Shown here one piece after another: positions 40,825 to 51,994 of a stretch of 64,000 nucleotides of DNA. The position numbers and the translations under genes were made by a program. How positions within the stretch are numbered: the first letter of the stretch is position 1; every line of letters starts with the position of its first letter. The notes under the pieces were generated by a model. That model was not told the DNA's origin, ran no database searches, and saw nothing but the letters and a program-made list of their open reading frames with translations. This DNA is from Streptacidiphilus sp. PB12-B1b (GTDB taxonomy: Bacteria; Actinomycetota; Actinomycetes; Streptomycetales; Streptomycetaceae). The stretch is taken from the NCBI RefSeq assembly GCF_014084125.1, contig NZ_CP048405.1, forward strand, positions 6,758,001-6,822,000. The letters run 5' to 3'.

Positions 40825-41769
40825 TCAACTGTGCAAGGGAAGTTGGTCCCGCACCGAGAGCACGTAGGAGCGGAATGCCTGGACCGGCGGGGTGAGCGGA
40901 CGGCCCGTCACCCACACCAGCGACAGCTCCCGGCGCGCGCCCGGCGAGGTCAGCTGCAGCTCGGCCACCTCCGGCCGGGGCGCGGTCGCCGGGGGCAGCA
41001 CCGCGACGCCCAGCCCCGCCGCGACCATCCCGCGCAGCGTCTCGGCCTCCTCGCCCTCGAAGGAGACCCGCGGCGTGAACCCGGCCTCGGTGCACAGGGT
41101 GTCGGTGATCCGGCGCAGCCCGTACCCGGGCTCCAGCATCACGAAGGCGTCCCCGGCGACCTCCGCCAGCCGTACCCGCTGCCGCCCGGCCAGCCGGTGC
41201 TCGGCCGGGACGACCAGCCGCAGCCGCTGCTCGCCGAGCCGCCGCGCGGTCAGCTCCGGGCCCTCCGGGCGCGGCGACACCAGGCACAGGTCCAGCTCGC
41301 CGCCGCGCAGCCGCTGCAGCATGGAGTCGGTGTAGTCCTGCACCAGCTGGAACCGCACCCGGGGGTTCTCCACCCGGAACCCCCGCAGCAGCATCGGCAC
41401 CGCCTCCGAGCCCATGGTGTGCAGGAAGCCGAAGGCCACCCGCCCGGCGACCGGATCGGCCTCGGCCCGGGCCGCCTCGGCGCCGCGCTCGACCTCGCCC
41501 AGGGCGCGTTCCACGGCCGTCCGGAAGACCTCACCGGCCCGGGTCAGCCGTACCGTACGCCCCTCCCGGGCCAGCAGCGCGACCCCCAGCTCGGCTTCGA
41601 GCCTGGCCACGGCCCGGCTCAGGGTCGGCTGCGGCATGCCCAACTCGGCTGCGGCGCGCGTCACATGCTCCAGCCGGGCGACAGCGGCGAACTGCGCCAG
41701 CAGCGGTGCCAGCAGCACCGCCGGGGCCTGCGGCGACAGCTCCGCAGTCGACGATGCTGTGACGTCCAT
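40825..41769 (-). CDS. LysR family transcriptional regulator
   Basis: A 314-residue regulator. An N-terminal winged helix occupies about residues 15-80 (FAAVARLEHVTRAAAELGMPQPTLSRAVARLEAELGVALLAR, RTVRLTRAGEVF), then the two-lobed effector domain (LDLCLVSPRPEGPEL, RLRLVVPAEHRLAG, AGLGVAVLPPATAP). The ATG at 41769 is provisional because no Shine-Dalgarno is evident; an in-frame ATG at 41829 would add 20 residues. It is divergent from an MFS transporter gene whose -35 region contains an ATGC-N7-GCAT dyad fitting the LysR T-N11-A rule, so it probably controls that transporter. Confidence 0.88.
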   Translation of the reverse strand: MDVTASSTAELSPQAPAVLLAPLLAQFAAVARLEHVTRAAAELGMPQPTLSRAVARLEAELGVALLAREGRTVRLTRAGEVFRTAVERALGEVERGAEAARAEADPVAGRVAFGFLHTMGSEAVPMLLRGFRVENPRVRFQLVQDYTDSMLQRLRGGELDLCLVSPRPEGPELTARRLGEQRLRLVVPAEHRLAGRQRVRLAEVAGDAFVMLEPGYGLRRITDTLCTEAGFTPRVSFEGEEAETLRGMVAAGLGVAVLPPATAPRPEVAELQLTSPGARRELSLVWVTGRPLTPPVQAFRSYVLSVRDQLPLHS

Positions 41770-41838
41770 GTCTCGGTGCTGTTGCAGCTCCCGCGCTGAC
41801 CTGTGTTCATTCCTCACAGCATCAATCATCGCCGTTCC

Positions 41839-41853
41839 ATGCATTGGACGCAT
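41839..41853. promoter_or_regulatory. LysR-type T-N11-A dyad overlapping the MFS promoter
   Basis: ATGC (41839-41842) and GCAT (41850-41853) flank ATTGGAC, giving a TGC-N7-GCA, T-N11-A palindrome. The -35 hexamer TTGGAC (41844-41849) lies exactly within it. Confidence 0.6.
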
Positions 41854-41882
41854 CAAAGCGGCGGATCTACGTTCGGTGCATG
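41844..41882 (+). promoter_or_regulatory. Leaderless promoter of the MFS transporter gene
   Basis: TTGGAC (41844-41849), an 18-bp spacer, TACGTT (41868-41873) and an ATG six bases later (41880). No Shine-Dalgarno precedes the ATG, so the mRNA is probably leaderless. Confidence 0.6.
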
Positions 41883-43256
41883 CCCTCTGCGACCAGGGGG
41901 GCATCCGACGAGCAGCAGCCGGGTGCCCCCGTCTCCCCTGCCGACGCGGCCCAGGCCGCTCCCCCGACCTCCCTTCCCCACACCGCGCCGAAGCCGACCC
42001 CCGCGCCCGCGCCCGCATCGGCATCCGCGCCCGACGCGGACCTGCGCCACCTGCCCGGCAGCCGCGGCCTGCGCCGCACCCAGCTGGCGCTGTTCGGCGC
42101 GGGCCTGGCGACCTTCCTGCTGCTGTACTCCACCCAGGCGCTGCTGCCGGCGCTCTCGGCCTCGATGCGGCTGACCCCGGCGCAGGCCAGCCTCACCGTC
42201 TCGGCCGCCGCGATCGGCCTGGCCCTGGCGGTGATCCCGGCCAGCGCGCTGTCCGAGAAGTACGGCCGGACCGCGGTGATGACCTGCTCGGTGTTCACCG
42301 CCGTCGCCCTGGCCGCGGTCATCCCCTTCTCCCCGGATCTGGCGGTACTCACCACGCTCCGGGCGGTGCAGGGCGTGGCCCTGGCCGGGCTGCCCGCGAC
42401 CGCCATGGCCTACCTGGCGGAGGAGGTCCACCCCTCGGCGCTGGCCTCGGCCATGGGGCTGTACGTCGCCGGGAACAGCATCGGCGGCATGAGCGGGCGA
42501 CTGGTCTCCGGCATCGTCGCCGGCTCCTTCGGCTGGCGCTGGGGGCTGGCCTCGGTCGCGGTGCTGGCGCTGCTGTGCGCGGTCGCGTTCCGGGTGCTCA
42601 TCCCCCGGGCCCGGCACTTCCGCCCGGGCCCGATCAATCCGGCGGCGCTGCTGCGGACGGTCGGCTCGCACCTGCGCAATCCGCTGCTGGGGCGGCTGTT
42701 CGTGCTCGGCATGCTGTTCATGACGGTCTTCGGCGCGGTCTACACGGTCATGGGCTACCGGCTGGTCGCCGCGCCCTTCGACCTGCCGCAGGGCCTGGCC
42801 AGCTCGATCTTCGCGGTCTACCTGGTGGGGACGTTCGCGTCCGCCCTCTCGGCCCGGATCACCGGCCGCTTCGGCCGCCGCGGCACGCTCTACCTGGCCG
42901 TCGGGACGACCTCGGCCGGGCTGCTGCTGACCCTGCCGGACTCACTGCCCACCGCCCTGCTCGGGCTGGTGCTGATCACCGCGGGCTTCTTCACCGGCCA
43001 CTGCGTGGCCTCCGCCTCGGTCGGCCGGGCGGTCACCCGCGGCCGGGCCCAGGCGTCCGCGCTGTACCTGGCCGCCTACTACCTCGGCAACAGCCTGGGC
43101 GGGACGCTGGGCGCGGGCGCCTACCACGCGGGCGGCTGGACCGACACCGTCTACGTCGGCCTGGCAGCCATGGCCCTCGCCGCAGCCGTCACCCTCTACG
43201 CCACCGCCCGCGCCCACGCGGTGACCCGAACCAGAGTCCTGGCCACCGCGCGCTGA
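41880..43256 (+). CDS. MFS transporter
   Basis: A 458-residue major facilitator with an unusual 65-residue hydrophilic Ala/Pro-rich N-terminus followed by twelve membrane helices. The loop 2-3 signature is SALSEKYGRTAVM, and RAVQGVALAGLPATAMAYLAEE marks helix 4. The pattern resembles the YnfM/AraJ-like drug or metabolite exporters. The substrate is unknown. It is divergently oriented to the LysR gene and is probably its target. ATG at 41880 follows a promoter with leaderless geometry. Confidence 0.88.
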   Translation: MPSATRGASDEQQPGAPVSPADAAQAAPPTSLPHTAPKPTPAPAPASASAPDADLRHLPGSRGLRRTQLALFGAGLATFLLLYSTQALLPALSASMRLTPAQASLTVSAAAIGLALAVIPASALSEKYGRTAVMTCSVFTAVALAAVIPFSPDLAVLTTLRAVQGVALAGLPATAMAYLAEEVHPSALASAMGLYVAGNSIGGMSGRLVSGIVAGSFGWRWGLASVAVLALLCAVAFRVLIPRARHFRPGPINPAALLRTVGSHLRNPLLGRLFVLGMLFMTVFGAVYTVMGYRLVAAPFDLPQGLASSIFAVYLVGTFASALSARITGRFGRRGTLYLAVGTTSAGLLLTLPDSLPTALLGLVLITAGFFTGHCVASASVGRAVTRGRAQASALYLAAYYLGNSLGGTLGAGAYHAGGWTDTVYVGLAAMALAAAVTLYATARAHAVTRTRVLATAR

Positions 43257-43268
43257 CGGGGGTGCCGG

Positions 43269-44549
43269 TCAGACTGCGATGCGGTCCAGGATGAGGGGTT
43301 CGGGGGTGTAGGGGGTGCCCGGGGCGTCGACGGTGATGCCGCCCTCCAGGGCCTCCAGGGCGTAGGCGAAGCGCTCCGGGGTGTCCGTGTGCAGGGTCAG
43401 CAGCCGCTGGCCGGCGGTCACCTCGGCGCCGGGCTTGGCGTGGATCTCCACGCCGGCGCCGGCCTGCACCGGGTCCTCCTTGCGGGCCCGGCCGGCGCCC
43501 AGGCGCCAGGCGGCGACGCCGACGGCGTAGGCGTCCAGGCCGGTGAGCACCCCGGTGGCCGGGGCGGTGACGACGTGCTGCTCGCGGGCGACTGGCAGCG
43601 GGGCGTCCACGTCGCCGCCCTGGGCGGTGATCATGCGGCGCCAGTGGTCCATGGCCGAGCCGTCCTTGAGGGCGGTCTCCGGGTCCTTGCCGCTGACCCC
43701 GGCGGCGGCGAGCATCTCCCGGGCCAGGGCCACGGTCAGCTCCACCAGGTCGGCGGGGCCGCCTCCGGCCAGCACCTCGACCGACTCGCGGACCTCCAGG
43801 GCGTTGCCGGCGGTCAGGCCGAGCGGGACGGACATCCCGGTGAGCAGCGCGACGGTGTTGACTCCGGCGGCGGTGCCCAGGCCCACCATGGTCCGGGCCA
43901 GCTCCCGGGCCTGGTCGAGGGACTTCATGAAGGCCCCGGTGCCGACCTTGACGTCCAGCACCAGCGCGCCGGTGCCCTCCGCGATCTTCTTGGACATGAT
44001 GGAGCTGGCGATCAGCGGGATGGACTCGACCGTCCCGGTGACGTCGCGCAGGGCGTAGAGCTTGCGGTCGGCGGGGGCCAGGCCGTCGCCGGCGGCGCAG
44101 ATGACGGCCCCGGTGTCGCGCAGGACGGTCATCATCTCGTCGTTGCTGAGCGCGGCCCGCCAGCCGGGGATCGACTCCAGCTTGTCCAGGGTGCCGCCGG
44201 TGTGGCCGAGGCCGCGCCCGGAGAGCTGGGGCACGGCCGCGCCGCAGGCGGCGACCAGCGGGGCCAGCGGCAGCGTGGTCTTGTCGCCGACGCCGCCGGT
44301 GGAGTGCTTGTCGCTGGTGGGCAGCGGCAGCGAGGAGAAGTCCATCCGGACGCCGGTGCGGATCATCGCCTCGGTCCAGCGGCTGATCTCGCGCGGCACC
44401 ATGCCGTTCAGCAGGATCGCCATGGCCAGCGCCGACATCTGCTCGTCCGCGACCTCGCCGCGGGTGTAGGCGTCGATGACCCAGTCGATCTGCTTGTCGG
44501 TCAGTTCGGCGCGGTCGCGCTTGGCGCGGATGACGGAGACGGCGTCCAT
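43269..44549 (-). CDS. deoA: Thymidine phosphorylase
   Basis: A 426-residue pyrimidine-nucleoside phosphorylase that converts thymidine and phosphate to thymine and 2-deoxyribose-1-phosphate. Diagnostic parts are FSSLPLPTSDKHSTGGVGDK (phosphate-binding glycines), SGRGLGHTGGTLDKLESIPG (family signature) and DVKVGTGAFMKS. Length fits the family. ATG at 44549 has GAGGAG upstream. It lies 92 bp downstream of cdd in the same direction. Together with deoC at 31.1 kb it completes deoxynucleoside breakdown apart from a phosphopentomutase, which is not in the window. Confidence 0.96.
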   Translation of the reverse strand: MDAVSVIRAKRDRAELTDKQIDWVIDAYTRGEVADEQMSALAMAILLNGMVPREISRWTEAMIRTGVRMDFSSLPLPTSDKHSTGGVGDKTTLPLAPLVAACGAAVPQLSGRGLGHTGGTLDKLESIPGWRAALSNDEMMTVLRDTGAVICAAGDGLAPADRKLYALRDVTGTVESIPLIASSIMSKKIAEGTGALVLDVKVGTGAFMKSLDQARELARTMVGLGTAAGVNTVALLTGMSVPLGLTAGNALEVRESVEVLAGGGPADLVELTVALAREMLAAAGVSGKDPETALKDGSAMDHWRRMITAQGGDVDAPLPVAREQHVVTAPATGVLTGLDAYAVGVAAWRLGAGRARKEDPVQAGAGVEIHAKPGAEVTAGQRLLTLHTDTPERFAYALEALEGGITVDAPGTPYTPEPLILDRIAV

Positions 44550-44641
44550 GGAGGGCTCCTCGGCGGGTTCGGGCGGTGCGACCGGCGGTACAGCGACCGG
44601 CCGGGCAACTCTACGCGCGTCACGCGCGCCGATGGAAGGCG

Positions 44642-45052
44642 CTACAGCCGTTCCGGACCGAAGGCGTCCGGCAGCAGTTCCGACAGCGGCCTGATCCCGG
44701 AGACCGACTCCACCAGCAGGTCGGGGCCGCCGTGCTCCCACAGCAGCTGCCGGCAGCGGCCGCAGGGCATCAGCACCGCGCCGCTGCCGTCGCAGCAGGT
44801 GAAGGCGGTCAGCCGGCCGCCGCCGCTCGCGTGCAGGGCGGAGACCAGCCCGCACTCGGCGCACAGGGTCACCCCGTAGGAGGCGTTCTCGACGTTGCAG
44901 CCGCTGACCGTGCGGCCGTCGTCCACCAGCGCCGCCGCGCCCACCGGGTACTTGGAGTACGGCGCGTAGGCGCGCTCCATCGCGGCCTTGGCCGCGGCGC
45001 GCAGCGCCTCCCAGTCGACGGCGTCCACACTCAGCTGCTGACCGTCGCTCAC
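44642..45052 (-). CDS. cdd: Cytidine deaminase
   Basis: A 136-residue homotetrameric-type cytidine deaminase. The zinc-binding motif is seen as GCNVENASYGVTLCAE (Cys of CAE with catalytic Glu) and PCGRCRQLLWE, with AYAPYSKYPVGAAAL at the N-terminus. It converts cytidine and deoxycytidine to uridines for salvage. GTG at 45052 is chosen for AGGAGG immediately upstream; the frame extends five more codons. It lies upstream of deoA and probably shares its transcript. Confidence 0.95.
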   Translation of the reverse strand: MSDGQQLSVDAVDWEALRAAAKAAMERAYAPYSKYPVGAAALVDDGRTVSGCNVENASYGVTLCAECGLVSALHASGGGRLTAFTCCDGSGAVLMPCGRCRQLLWEHGGPDLLVESVSGIRPLSELLPDAFGPERL

Positions 45053-45170
45053 GACGGGCCTCCTCACCTACGGGTCACCGTTGCCGGCGCTTCCGGCGCG
45101 CACCCGCGTGCGCGCCGCTGCCGAACAGTAACGCGCGTAGACCGTTCAGCCCAGCTCGACCGATCCCAGC

Positions 45171-46391
45171 TCAGCCCAGCGCCAGCTGGGCGAACAGCTC
45201 CAGGCCCACGCCGATGGCGTCCTCGTCCACGTCGAAGGTTCCCTGGTGCAGGTCGCGGGTGGCGGTGTCGCCGACCGGCCGGACGCCGAGCCGGGCCAGC
45301 GCGCCGGGCACGTGCTCCAGGTACCAGGAGAAGTCCTCGCCGCCCAGGCTCTGCTCGGTGCCCTCCACCCGGCCGGGGCCGAAGCCGCGCTCCATGGCCT
45401 CGCCGATCAGCTGGACCGAGCTTTCCTCGTTGACCACCGGCGGCACACCTCGGTGGTAGTCCAGCACCCACTTGGCCCGGTAGGTCTCGGCGACCTGGCC
45501 GACCAGCTCCTCCAGCGCGCCCGGGGTCTCCCGCCAGCCCTCCAGCTCCAGGCAGCGGACGGTGCCCTCCAGCTCGGCGTGCTGCGGGATGGCGTTGACC
45601 GCCGAGCCGCTGGCGATCCGGCCCCACACCAGGCTGACGCCCCAGCGCGGGTCCATCCGCCGGCCCAGCGCGCTGGGCAGCTCGGCGGCGGTCTTGGCGA
45701 CCGCCATCACCAGGTCGGTGGTCAGGTGCGGACGGGCGGTGTGGCCGCCGGGGCCGTCCAGGGTGACCAGCAGCCGGTCGCAGGCGGAGGTGATCGCGCC
45801 GACCTTCAGCCCGATCCGGCCCACCTCGACCTTGGGGTCGCAGTGCACGGCGAAGATCCGGCCGACGCCCTCCATGGCACCGGCCGCGATCATGTCCAGC
45901 GCCCCGCCGGGCATGACCTCCTCGGCGGGCTGGAACAGCAGCCGCACCGGGTGGGCCAGCGCGCCGGACCCGGCGGCCTCCGCCAGCACCAGCCCGAGGC
46001 CCAGCACGATCGCGGTGTGGACGTCGTGCCCGCAGGCGTGCGCCCGCCCGGGGACGGTGGAGCGGTAGGGCACGGAGGCGGGCTTGGCGTCGTCGATCGG
46101 CAGGGCGTCGATGTCGGCCCGGAACGCCGTCAGCGGCGTACCGGCCGGGGTGCCCTCGGGGACGATGTCGCAGATCAGGCCCGTCCCGCCGGGCAGGACC
46201 CGGGGGGCGAGCCCGGCCTGCTCCAGCCGGGCCCTGATCAGCTCGGTGCTGCGGAACTCCTGCCGCCCCAGCTCCGGATGCATGTGCAGGTCGCGGCGGA
46301 TGCCGATCAGCTCCGGCAGCAGCGCGCGGACGCGGCTGCCGTGGTCGAAGGGGGCTGCCGGGACGGATGGAACGTCAACAGGATGGCTCAC
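45171..46391 (-). CDS. M20 family metallopeptidase / amidohydrolase
   Basis: A 406-residue zinc-dependent amidohydrolase of the M20D (hippurate hydrolase/IAA-amino-acid hydrolase-like) group. Metal ligands are visible in HACGHDVHTAIVLG, QPAEEVMPGGALDM, the HTARPH dimer-interface motif and SLGGEDFSWYLEHVPG, with DLHMHPELG at the N-terminus. The substrate is probably an N-acyl amino acid or a small amide. GTG at 46391 is chosen over the upstream open frame because it gives the usual length; the ribosome-binding site is weak. It lies 118 bp upstream of cdd in the same direction. Confidence 0.9.
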   Translation of the reverse strand: MSHPVDVPSVPAAPFDHGSRVRALLPELIGIRRDLHMHPELGRQEFRSTELIRARLEQAGLAPRVLPGGTGLICDIVPEGTPAGTPLTAFRADIDALPIDDAKPASVPYRSTVPGRAHACGHDVHTAIVLGLGLVLAEAAGSGALAHPVRLLFQPAEEVMPGGALDMIAAGAMEGVGRIFAVHCDPKVEVGRIGLKVGAITSACDRLLVTLDGPGGHTARPHLTTDLVMAVAKTAAELPSALGRRMDPRWGVSLVWGRIASGSAVNAIPQHAELEGTVRCLELEGWRETPGALEELVGQVAETYRAKWVLDYHRGVPPVVNEESSVQLIGEAMERGFGPGRVEGTEQSLGGEDFSWYLEHVPGALARLGVRPVGDTATRDLHQGTFDVDEDAIGVGLELFAQLALG

Positions 46392-46696
46392 CCCGACAAG
46401 GCTACGGCCGAGTGGCGCGCGGGGCAGGCGATCACCGGAAAAAGTACCGCCGGACGGGGATGAAGTCGCCCGCACGGCGCATACGCCGCCCCCTGATGGG
46501 TATGACATCCCGTTACCGCCTCCCCATGATCCGCTCGTCGGACACCCGGCCAACGAGCTCGCCCGGCAAAGGGCACGGCCGCGTCGGCGTGATCTGGATC
46601 ACCCCGGTCGGCCCGGTGGCCACCGCTCCGCCGCCCACGGCGCCCCGCTGCCTACGATGGCCCGGGCACCTGTACGAGACCGGAGGAGCAGCACTG
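46392..46696. other. Divergent intergenic region between the M20 and SDR genes
   Basis: A 305-bp region that must hold promoters for both flanking genes. I see no gene, strong hairpin or recognisable operator. Confidence 0.5.
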
Positions 46697-47464
46697 ATGG
46701 CGGGTCGTTTCAGCAACAGGGTCGCCGTGGTCACCGGCGCCAGCAGCGGCATCGGCGCGGCCACCGCCCGGCGGCTCGCCGAGGAGGGCTTCAGCGTGGC
46801 CCTGGTCGCCCGCCGGACCGAGCGGATCGAGGCGCTGGCCAAGGAGATCACCGCGGCCGGCGGCCGGGCCTGCGCACACACCCTGGACGTCACCGACCGG
46901 GCCGCCGTGGACGCCTTCGCCGCCTCGCTGGAGCGGGTGGACGTCCTGGTCAACAACGCCGGCGGGGCCTACGGTGCGGACAGCGTGGAGAGCGGCGACC
47001 CGGCCGACTGGCGGCGGATGTTCGAGGTCAACGTCATCGGGGTGCTGCACGTGACGCAGGCGCTGCTGCCCGCGCTGCGGGCCAGCGGCGACGGCGTGGT
47101 GGTGGTCCTCTCCTCGACCGCCGCGTTCGTCCCGTACGAGGGCGGCGGCGGCTACGTCGCGGCCAAGGCCGGCGAGCACGCCATCGCCGGGACGCTGCGA
47201 CTGGAGCTGGTCGGCCAGCCGATCCGGATCGTCGAGATCGCCCCCGGCATGGTGCGCACCGAGGAGTTCTCGCTGACCCGGCTGGGCGGCGACGCCGAGA
47301 AGGCGGCGGCGGTGTACGCGGGCGTGGCCGAGCCGCTGACCGCGGACGACGTGGCCGACACCATCGCCTGGGCGGTCACCCGCCCGCCGCACGTCAACGT
47401 GGACCTGCTGGTGCTGCGCCCGCGCGCGCAGGCCGCCGCGCACAAGGTGCACCGCGAGGGCTGA
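46697..47464 (+). CDS. Short-chain dehydrogenase/reductase (YdfG-like)
   Basis: A 255-residue NADP-dependent SDR oxidoreductase. The cofactor motif VAVVTGASSGIGAATARRL is at residues 9-27, with LVNNAGGAYG, then the catalytic Ser in VVLSSTAAF and the YVAAKAGEHA Tyr/Lys pair. The arginine-rich LVARRTERIE after the second strand favours NADP. It resembles serine/3-hydroxy acid dehydrogenases of the YdfG type; the substrate is uncertain. ATG at 46697 has GGAGGAG upstream. Confidence 0.9.
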   Translation: MAGRFSNRVAVVTGASSGIGAATARRLAEEGFSVALVARRTERIEALAKEITAAGGRACAHTLDVTDRAAVDAFAASLERVDVLVNNAGGAYGADSVESGDPADWRRMFEVNVIGVLHVTQALLPALRASGDGVVVVLSSTAAFVPYEGGGGYVAAKAGEHAIAGTLRLELVGQPIRIVEIAPGMVRTEEFSLTRLGGDAEKAAAVYAGVAEPLTADDVADTIAWAVTRPPHVNVDLLVLRPRAQAAAHKVHREG

Positions 47465-47689
47465 CGGCCCGGCGCGGCCGTCCCATCATTCGGCCGCAAG
47501 AGTCTCGACTTGATAGCCAATTCGAGTGAATCCTTGTCCTGGGCAGGGAACTGCCCGAAGCCCGGTCTGCCTTGCGGCAGAAGGCCTCCGGGGCCCTCGT
47601 CACCCGTACGGGAGCCTCCGCACCACGGAACCGCACGCGTCACCACGCCGTCGCAGCCGTCGCACGCAGGACAGGGCACCACGGTGAGA

Positions 47690-48274
47690 ATGCACTACCG
47701 TCGCCGCTCCGCGCCCTTCCTGCAACCGTCGACCGAGGAGGACCCCCTGGCCAGTGACATTCCGGCCCAGCCGGAAGCCGCGACAACCGGGTTGCAGAGG
47801 CTGAACCAGGCCACCCCCGGCGCCGCCGAGGAGGCCCTGCTGGCCTGCTGCGGCAGCCGCCGCTGGGCGCTGCGGCTGGCCGCGCACCGCCCCTACCCCG
47901 ACACCTCGGCGCTGCTGGCCGCCGCCAGCGAGGCGTCGTACGACATGTCCTTCGCGGACCTCACCGAGGCGCTGGCCGACGAGAGCTGCATGCCGCAGCC
48001 GCTGCTGGGGGTGCGGGCCCCCGGGAGCCAGGCGGCGCACACCGCGCTGCGGGCGGCCCACGCCGCCTACGAGGCCCGGTTCGGCCATGTCTTCGTGGTC
48101 TCGCTGGACGACTGCCCGGCCGACGAGATGCTGGACCGCGTGCTGGTCAGCCTGCGCGAGCGGCTCGCCAGCGACCACGACGAGGAGCGCAGCACCACCG
48201 CCGAGGAACTGCGGCGGATCGCGCTGAGCCGGCTGGAGCACCTGGTCGCGTCTCACGCCTCGGCGGCAACGTGA
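47690..48274 (+). CDS. uraD: OHCU decarboxylase (uric acid catabolism)
   Basis: A 194-residue protein whose core matches 2-oxo-4-hydroxy-4-carboxy-5-ureidoimidazoline decarboxylase, the last enzyme from urate to S-allantoin. LLACCGSRRWALRLAAHRPYPD, a SYDMSFADLTEALADE helix and AHAAYEARFGHVFVVSLDD are characteristic. The usual catalytic histidine appears in AAHRPYP. The substrate-binding Glu region follows the family only loosely in the middle. The N-terminal 35 residues are a variable extension. The start is uncertain: ATG 47690 or GTG 47684. No urate oxidase gene lies nearby. Confidence 0.75.
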   Translation: MHYRRRSAPFLQPSTEEDPLASDIPAQPEAATTGLQRLNQATPGAAEEALLACCGSRRWALRLAAHRPYPDTSALLAAASEASYDMSFADLTEALADESCMPQPLLGVRAPGSQAAHTALRAAHAAYEARFGHVFVVSLDDCPADEMLDRVLVSLRERLASDHDEERSTTAEELRRIALSRLEHLVASHASAAT

Positions 48275-48370
48275 GACGTCCGGGGTGATCTCTGACACAT
48301 CCGCACCAGGGCGGAAGGCCCGGATCGGGTGGGAATCACGACAGAATCCCGGGTGGGAGCCGCCCGGGAG

Positions 48371-48398
48371 TTGACAGGTCACGGCCCCGGGTTAGGCC
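48371..48398 (+). promoter_or_regulatory. Candidate sdhCDAB promoter
   Basis: TTGACA (48371-48376) is followed after 16 bp by TAGGCC (48393-48398), in the 274-bp region upstream of sdhC. The -35 is perfect; the -10 is weak. Confidence 0.45.
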
Positions 48399-48548
48399 GC
48401 ACGAGGCTCTTTGATCACAGGGTAGACCCCCGGCGGGCTGGCAACGCCGCAGCGTGGCTACGATGGCGAGGGCCGGTGGACCATACCCGGCCGGGCCGAC
48501 CGACGCTGATGCCGGACGAGCCCCCGCCCCGCTTCCGGAGGGTTTTCC

Positions 48549-48926
48549 GTGCCGGCTGGAACGCTGTACCGCGGCCGGGAAGGCATGTGGTCGTGGGTGG
48601 CTCATCGAGTCACCGGTGTCCTCATCTTCTTCTTCCTGTTCGCCCACGTCCTCGACACCGCTCTCGTACGCGTCTCCCCGCAGGCGTACAACAGCGTCAT
48701 TGCGACGTACAAGACCTGGCCCGTCAACCTGATGGAGTACGGCCTCACGGCCGCCATCCTGTTCCACGCGCTGAACGGCCTGCGCGTCATCGCGGTGGAC
48801 TTCTGGGCGAGAGGCCCGAAGTACCAGCGCCAGATGCTCTGGTCGGTCGTTACCCTGTGGGTCCTCCTCATGGCGGGTGCGTTCTACCCGATCCTGCGCG
48901 TGACCCTCCGCACTTGGTTCGGGTGA
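48549..48926 (+). CDS. sdhC: Succinate dehydrogenase cytochrome b556 subunit SdhC
   Basis: A 125-residue membrane anchor with three helices. The family motif RGREGMWSWVAHRVTGVLIFFFLFAHVLDTAL includes the Ser and Arg near the quinone site and the haem-ligand His region, and FHALNGLRVIAVDF forms the second haem-ligand motif. GTG at 48549 has GGAGGG upstream. It is the first gene of sdhCDAB, complex II of the respiratory chain. Confidence 0.94.
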   Translation: MPAGTLYRGREGMWSWVAHRVTGVLIFFFLFAHVLDTALVRVSPQAYNSVIATYKTWPVNLMEYGLTAAILFHALNGLRVIAVDFWARGPKYQRQMLWSVVTLWVLLMAGAFYPILRVTLRTWFG

Positions 48927-48934
48927 GGCGAGAA

Positions 48935-49390
48935 ATGGCTATCGACAGCAACATCGAGCTCACCGAGGCCGCCGACCCCGGCGCCTTCCTGATCGAGCCG
49001 CCCCGCACCCGCACCAAGCGGACCGGACGCAGGTCCCGGACCAACTTCGAGATGCTGGCGTGGCTGTTCATGCGCCTGTCCGGCATCGTGCTGGTCTTCC
49101 TGGTCCTCGGCCACCTGATCATCCAGCTGCTGCTGGACGGCGGGGTCTCGAAGATCAGCTTCGCTTTCGTGGCCGGCCGCTGGGCCTCGCCGTTCTGGCA
49201 GGTCTGGGACCTGCTGATGCTGTGGCTGGCGATGCTCCACGGCGCGAACGGCATGCGCACGGTCATCAACGACTACGCGGAGCGGGACACCACCCGGTTC
49301 TGGCTGAAGGTGCTGCTGGTGACCGCCACGGTCTTCACCGTGCTGCTCGGCAGCCTGGTCATCTTCACCTTCGACCCGACAATCAGCTGA
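48935..49390 (+). CDS. sdhD: Succinate dehydrogenase hydrophobic membrane anchor SdhD
   Basis: A 151-residue subunit with a 45-residue cytoplasmic N-terminus and three membrane helices ([59 protein letters not shown]). Two histidines (VLGHLI and MLHGANG) are placed to ligate haem. ATG at 48935 starts eight bases after the sdhC stop, so the two are translated together. Confidence 0.93.
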   Translation: MAIDSNIELTEAADPGAFLIEPPRTRTKRTGRRSRTNFEMLAWLFMRLSGIVLVFLVLGHLIIQLLLDGGVSKISFAFVAGRWASPFWQVWDLLMLWLAMLHGANGMRTVINDYAERDTTRFWLKVLLVTATVFTVLLGSLVIFTFDPTIS

Positions 49391-49418
49391 GCGCGGACGG
49401 ACGAGGCAGCCAACAGAC

Positions 49419-51172
<1,754 letters not shown>

Positions 51173-51173
<1 letters not shown>

Positions 51174-51952
51174 TGAGCACCCCCACGATCGACTCCCCGC
51201 ACCACTCGGCCGGCCTGGACGCCGCCGAGTCCGGCAAGGTCGAGCTGGTCACGATCACCCTCCGGATCCGCCGGTTCAACCCGGAGGAGCACCCGGACGC
51301 GGTGTGGGTGGACTACCAGCTCACCGTCGACCCCAAGATCCGCGTCCTGGACGCGATCAACACGGTCAAGTGGGAGCAGGACGGCACGCTGACGTACCGC
51401 CGTTCCTGCGCCCACGGCGTCTGCGGCTCGGACGCCATGCGGATCAACGGCAAGAACCGGCTGGCCTGCAAGACGCTGATCAAGGACGTCAACCCGGAGA
51501 AGCCGATCACGATCGAGCCCATCAAGGGGCTCACGGTCCTCAAGGACCTGGTCGTGGACATGGACCCGTTCTTCCAGGCGTACCGCGACGTCATGCCGTT
51601 CCTGATCACCACCGGCAACGCCCCCACCCGGGAGCGGATCCAGTCGGAGGAGGACGTGCAGCGCTTCGAGGACACCACCAAGTGCATCCTCTGCGCGGCG
51701 TGCACCACCTCCTGCCCGGTGTTCTGGAACGATGGGCAGTACTTCGGCCCGGCGGCCATCGTCAACGCCCACCGCTTCATCTTCGACTCGCGCGACGAGG
51801 GCGGGGAGCAGCGGCTGGAGATCCTGAACGACCGCGAGGGTGTGTGGCGCTGCCGCACCACCTTCAACTGCACGGACGCCTGCCCGCGCGGTATCGAGGT
51901 CACCAAGGCGATCCAGGAAGTCAAGCGCGCCCTGGTGACGCGCCGCTTCTGA
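51173..51952 (+). CDS. sdhB: Succinate dehydrogenase iron-sulfur subunit SdhB
   Basis: A 259-residue subunit with an N-terminal [2Fe-2S] ferredoxin domain (RRSCAHGVCGSDAM and the later NRLACKTL) and a C-terminal domain with the [4Fe-4S]-type motif CILCAACTTSCPVFW and the CTDACPRGIEVTK motif. It passes electrons from SdhA to the membrane anchor. The ATG overlaps the SdhA stop by one base. A strong terminator lies 42 nt downstream and ends the operon. Confidence 0.97.
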
Positions 51953-51994
51953 GCCCTGCCCGCCCGGCTCGACCTGCTTGACCTGCTCGAACGA

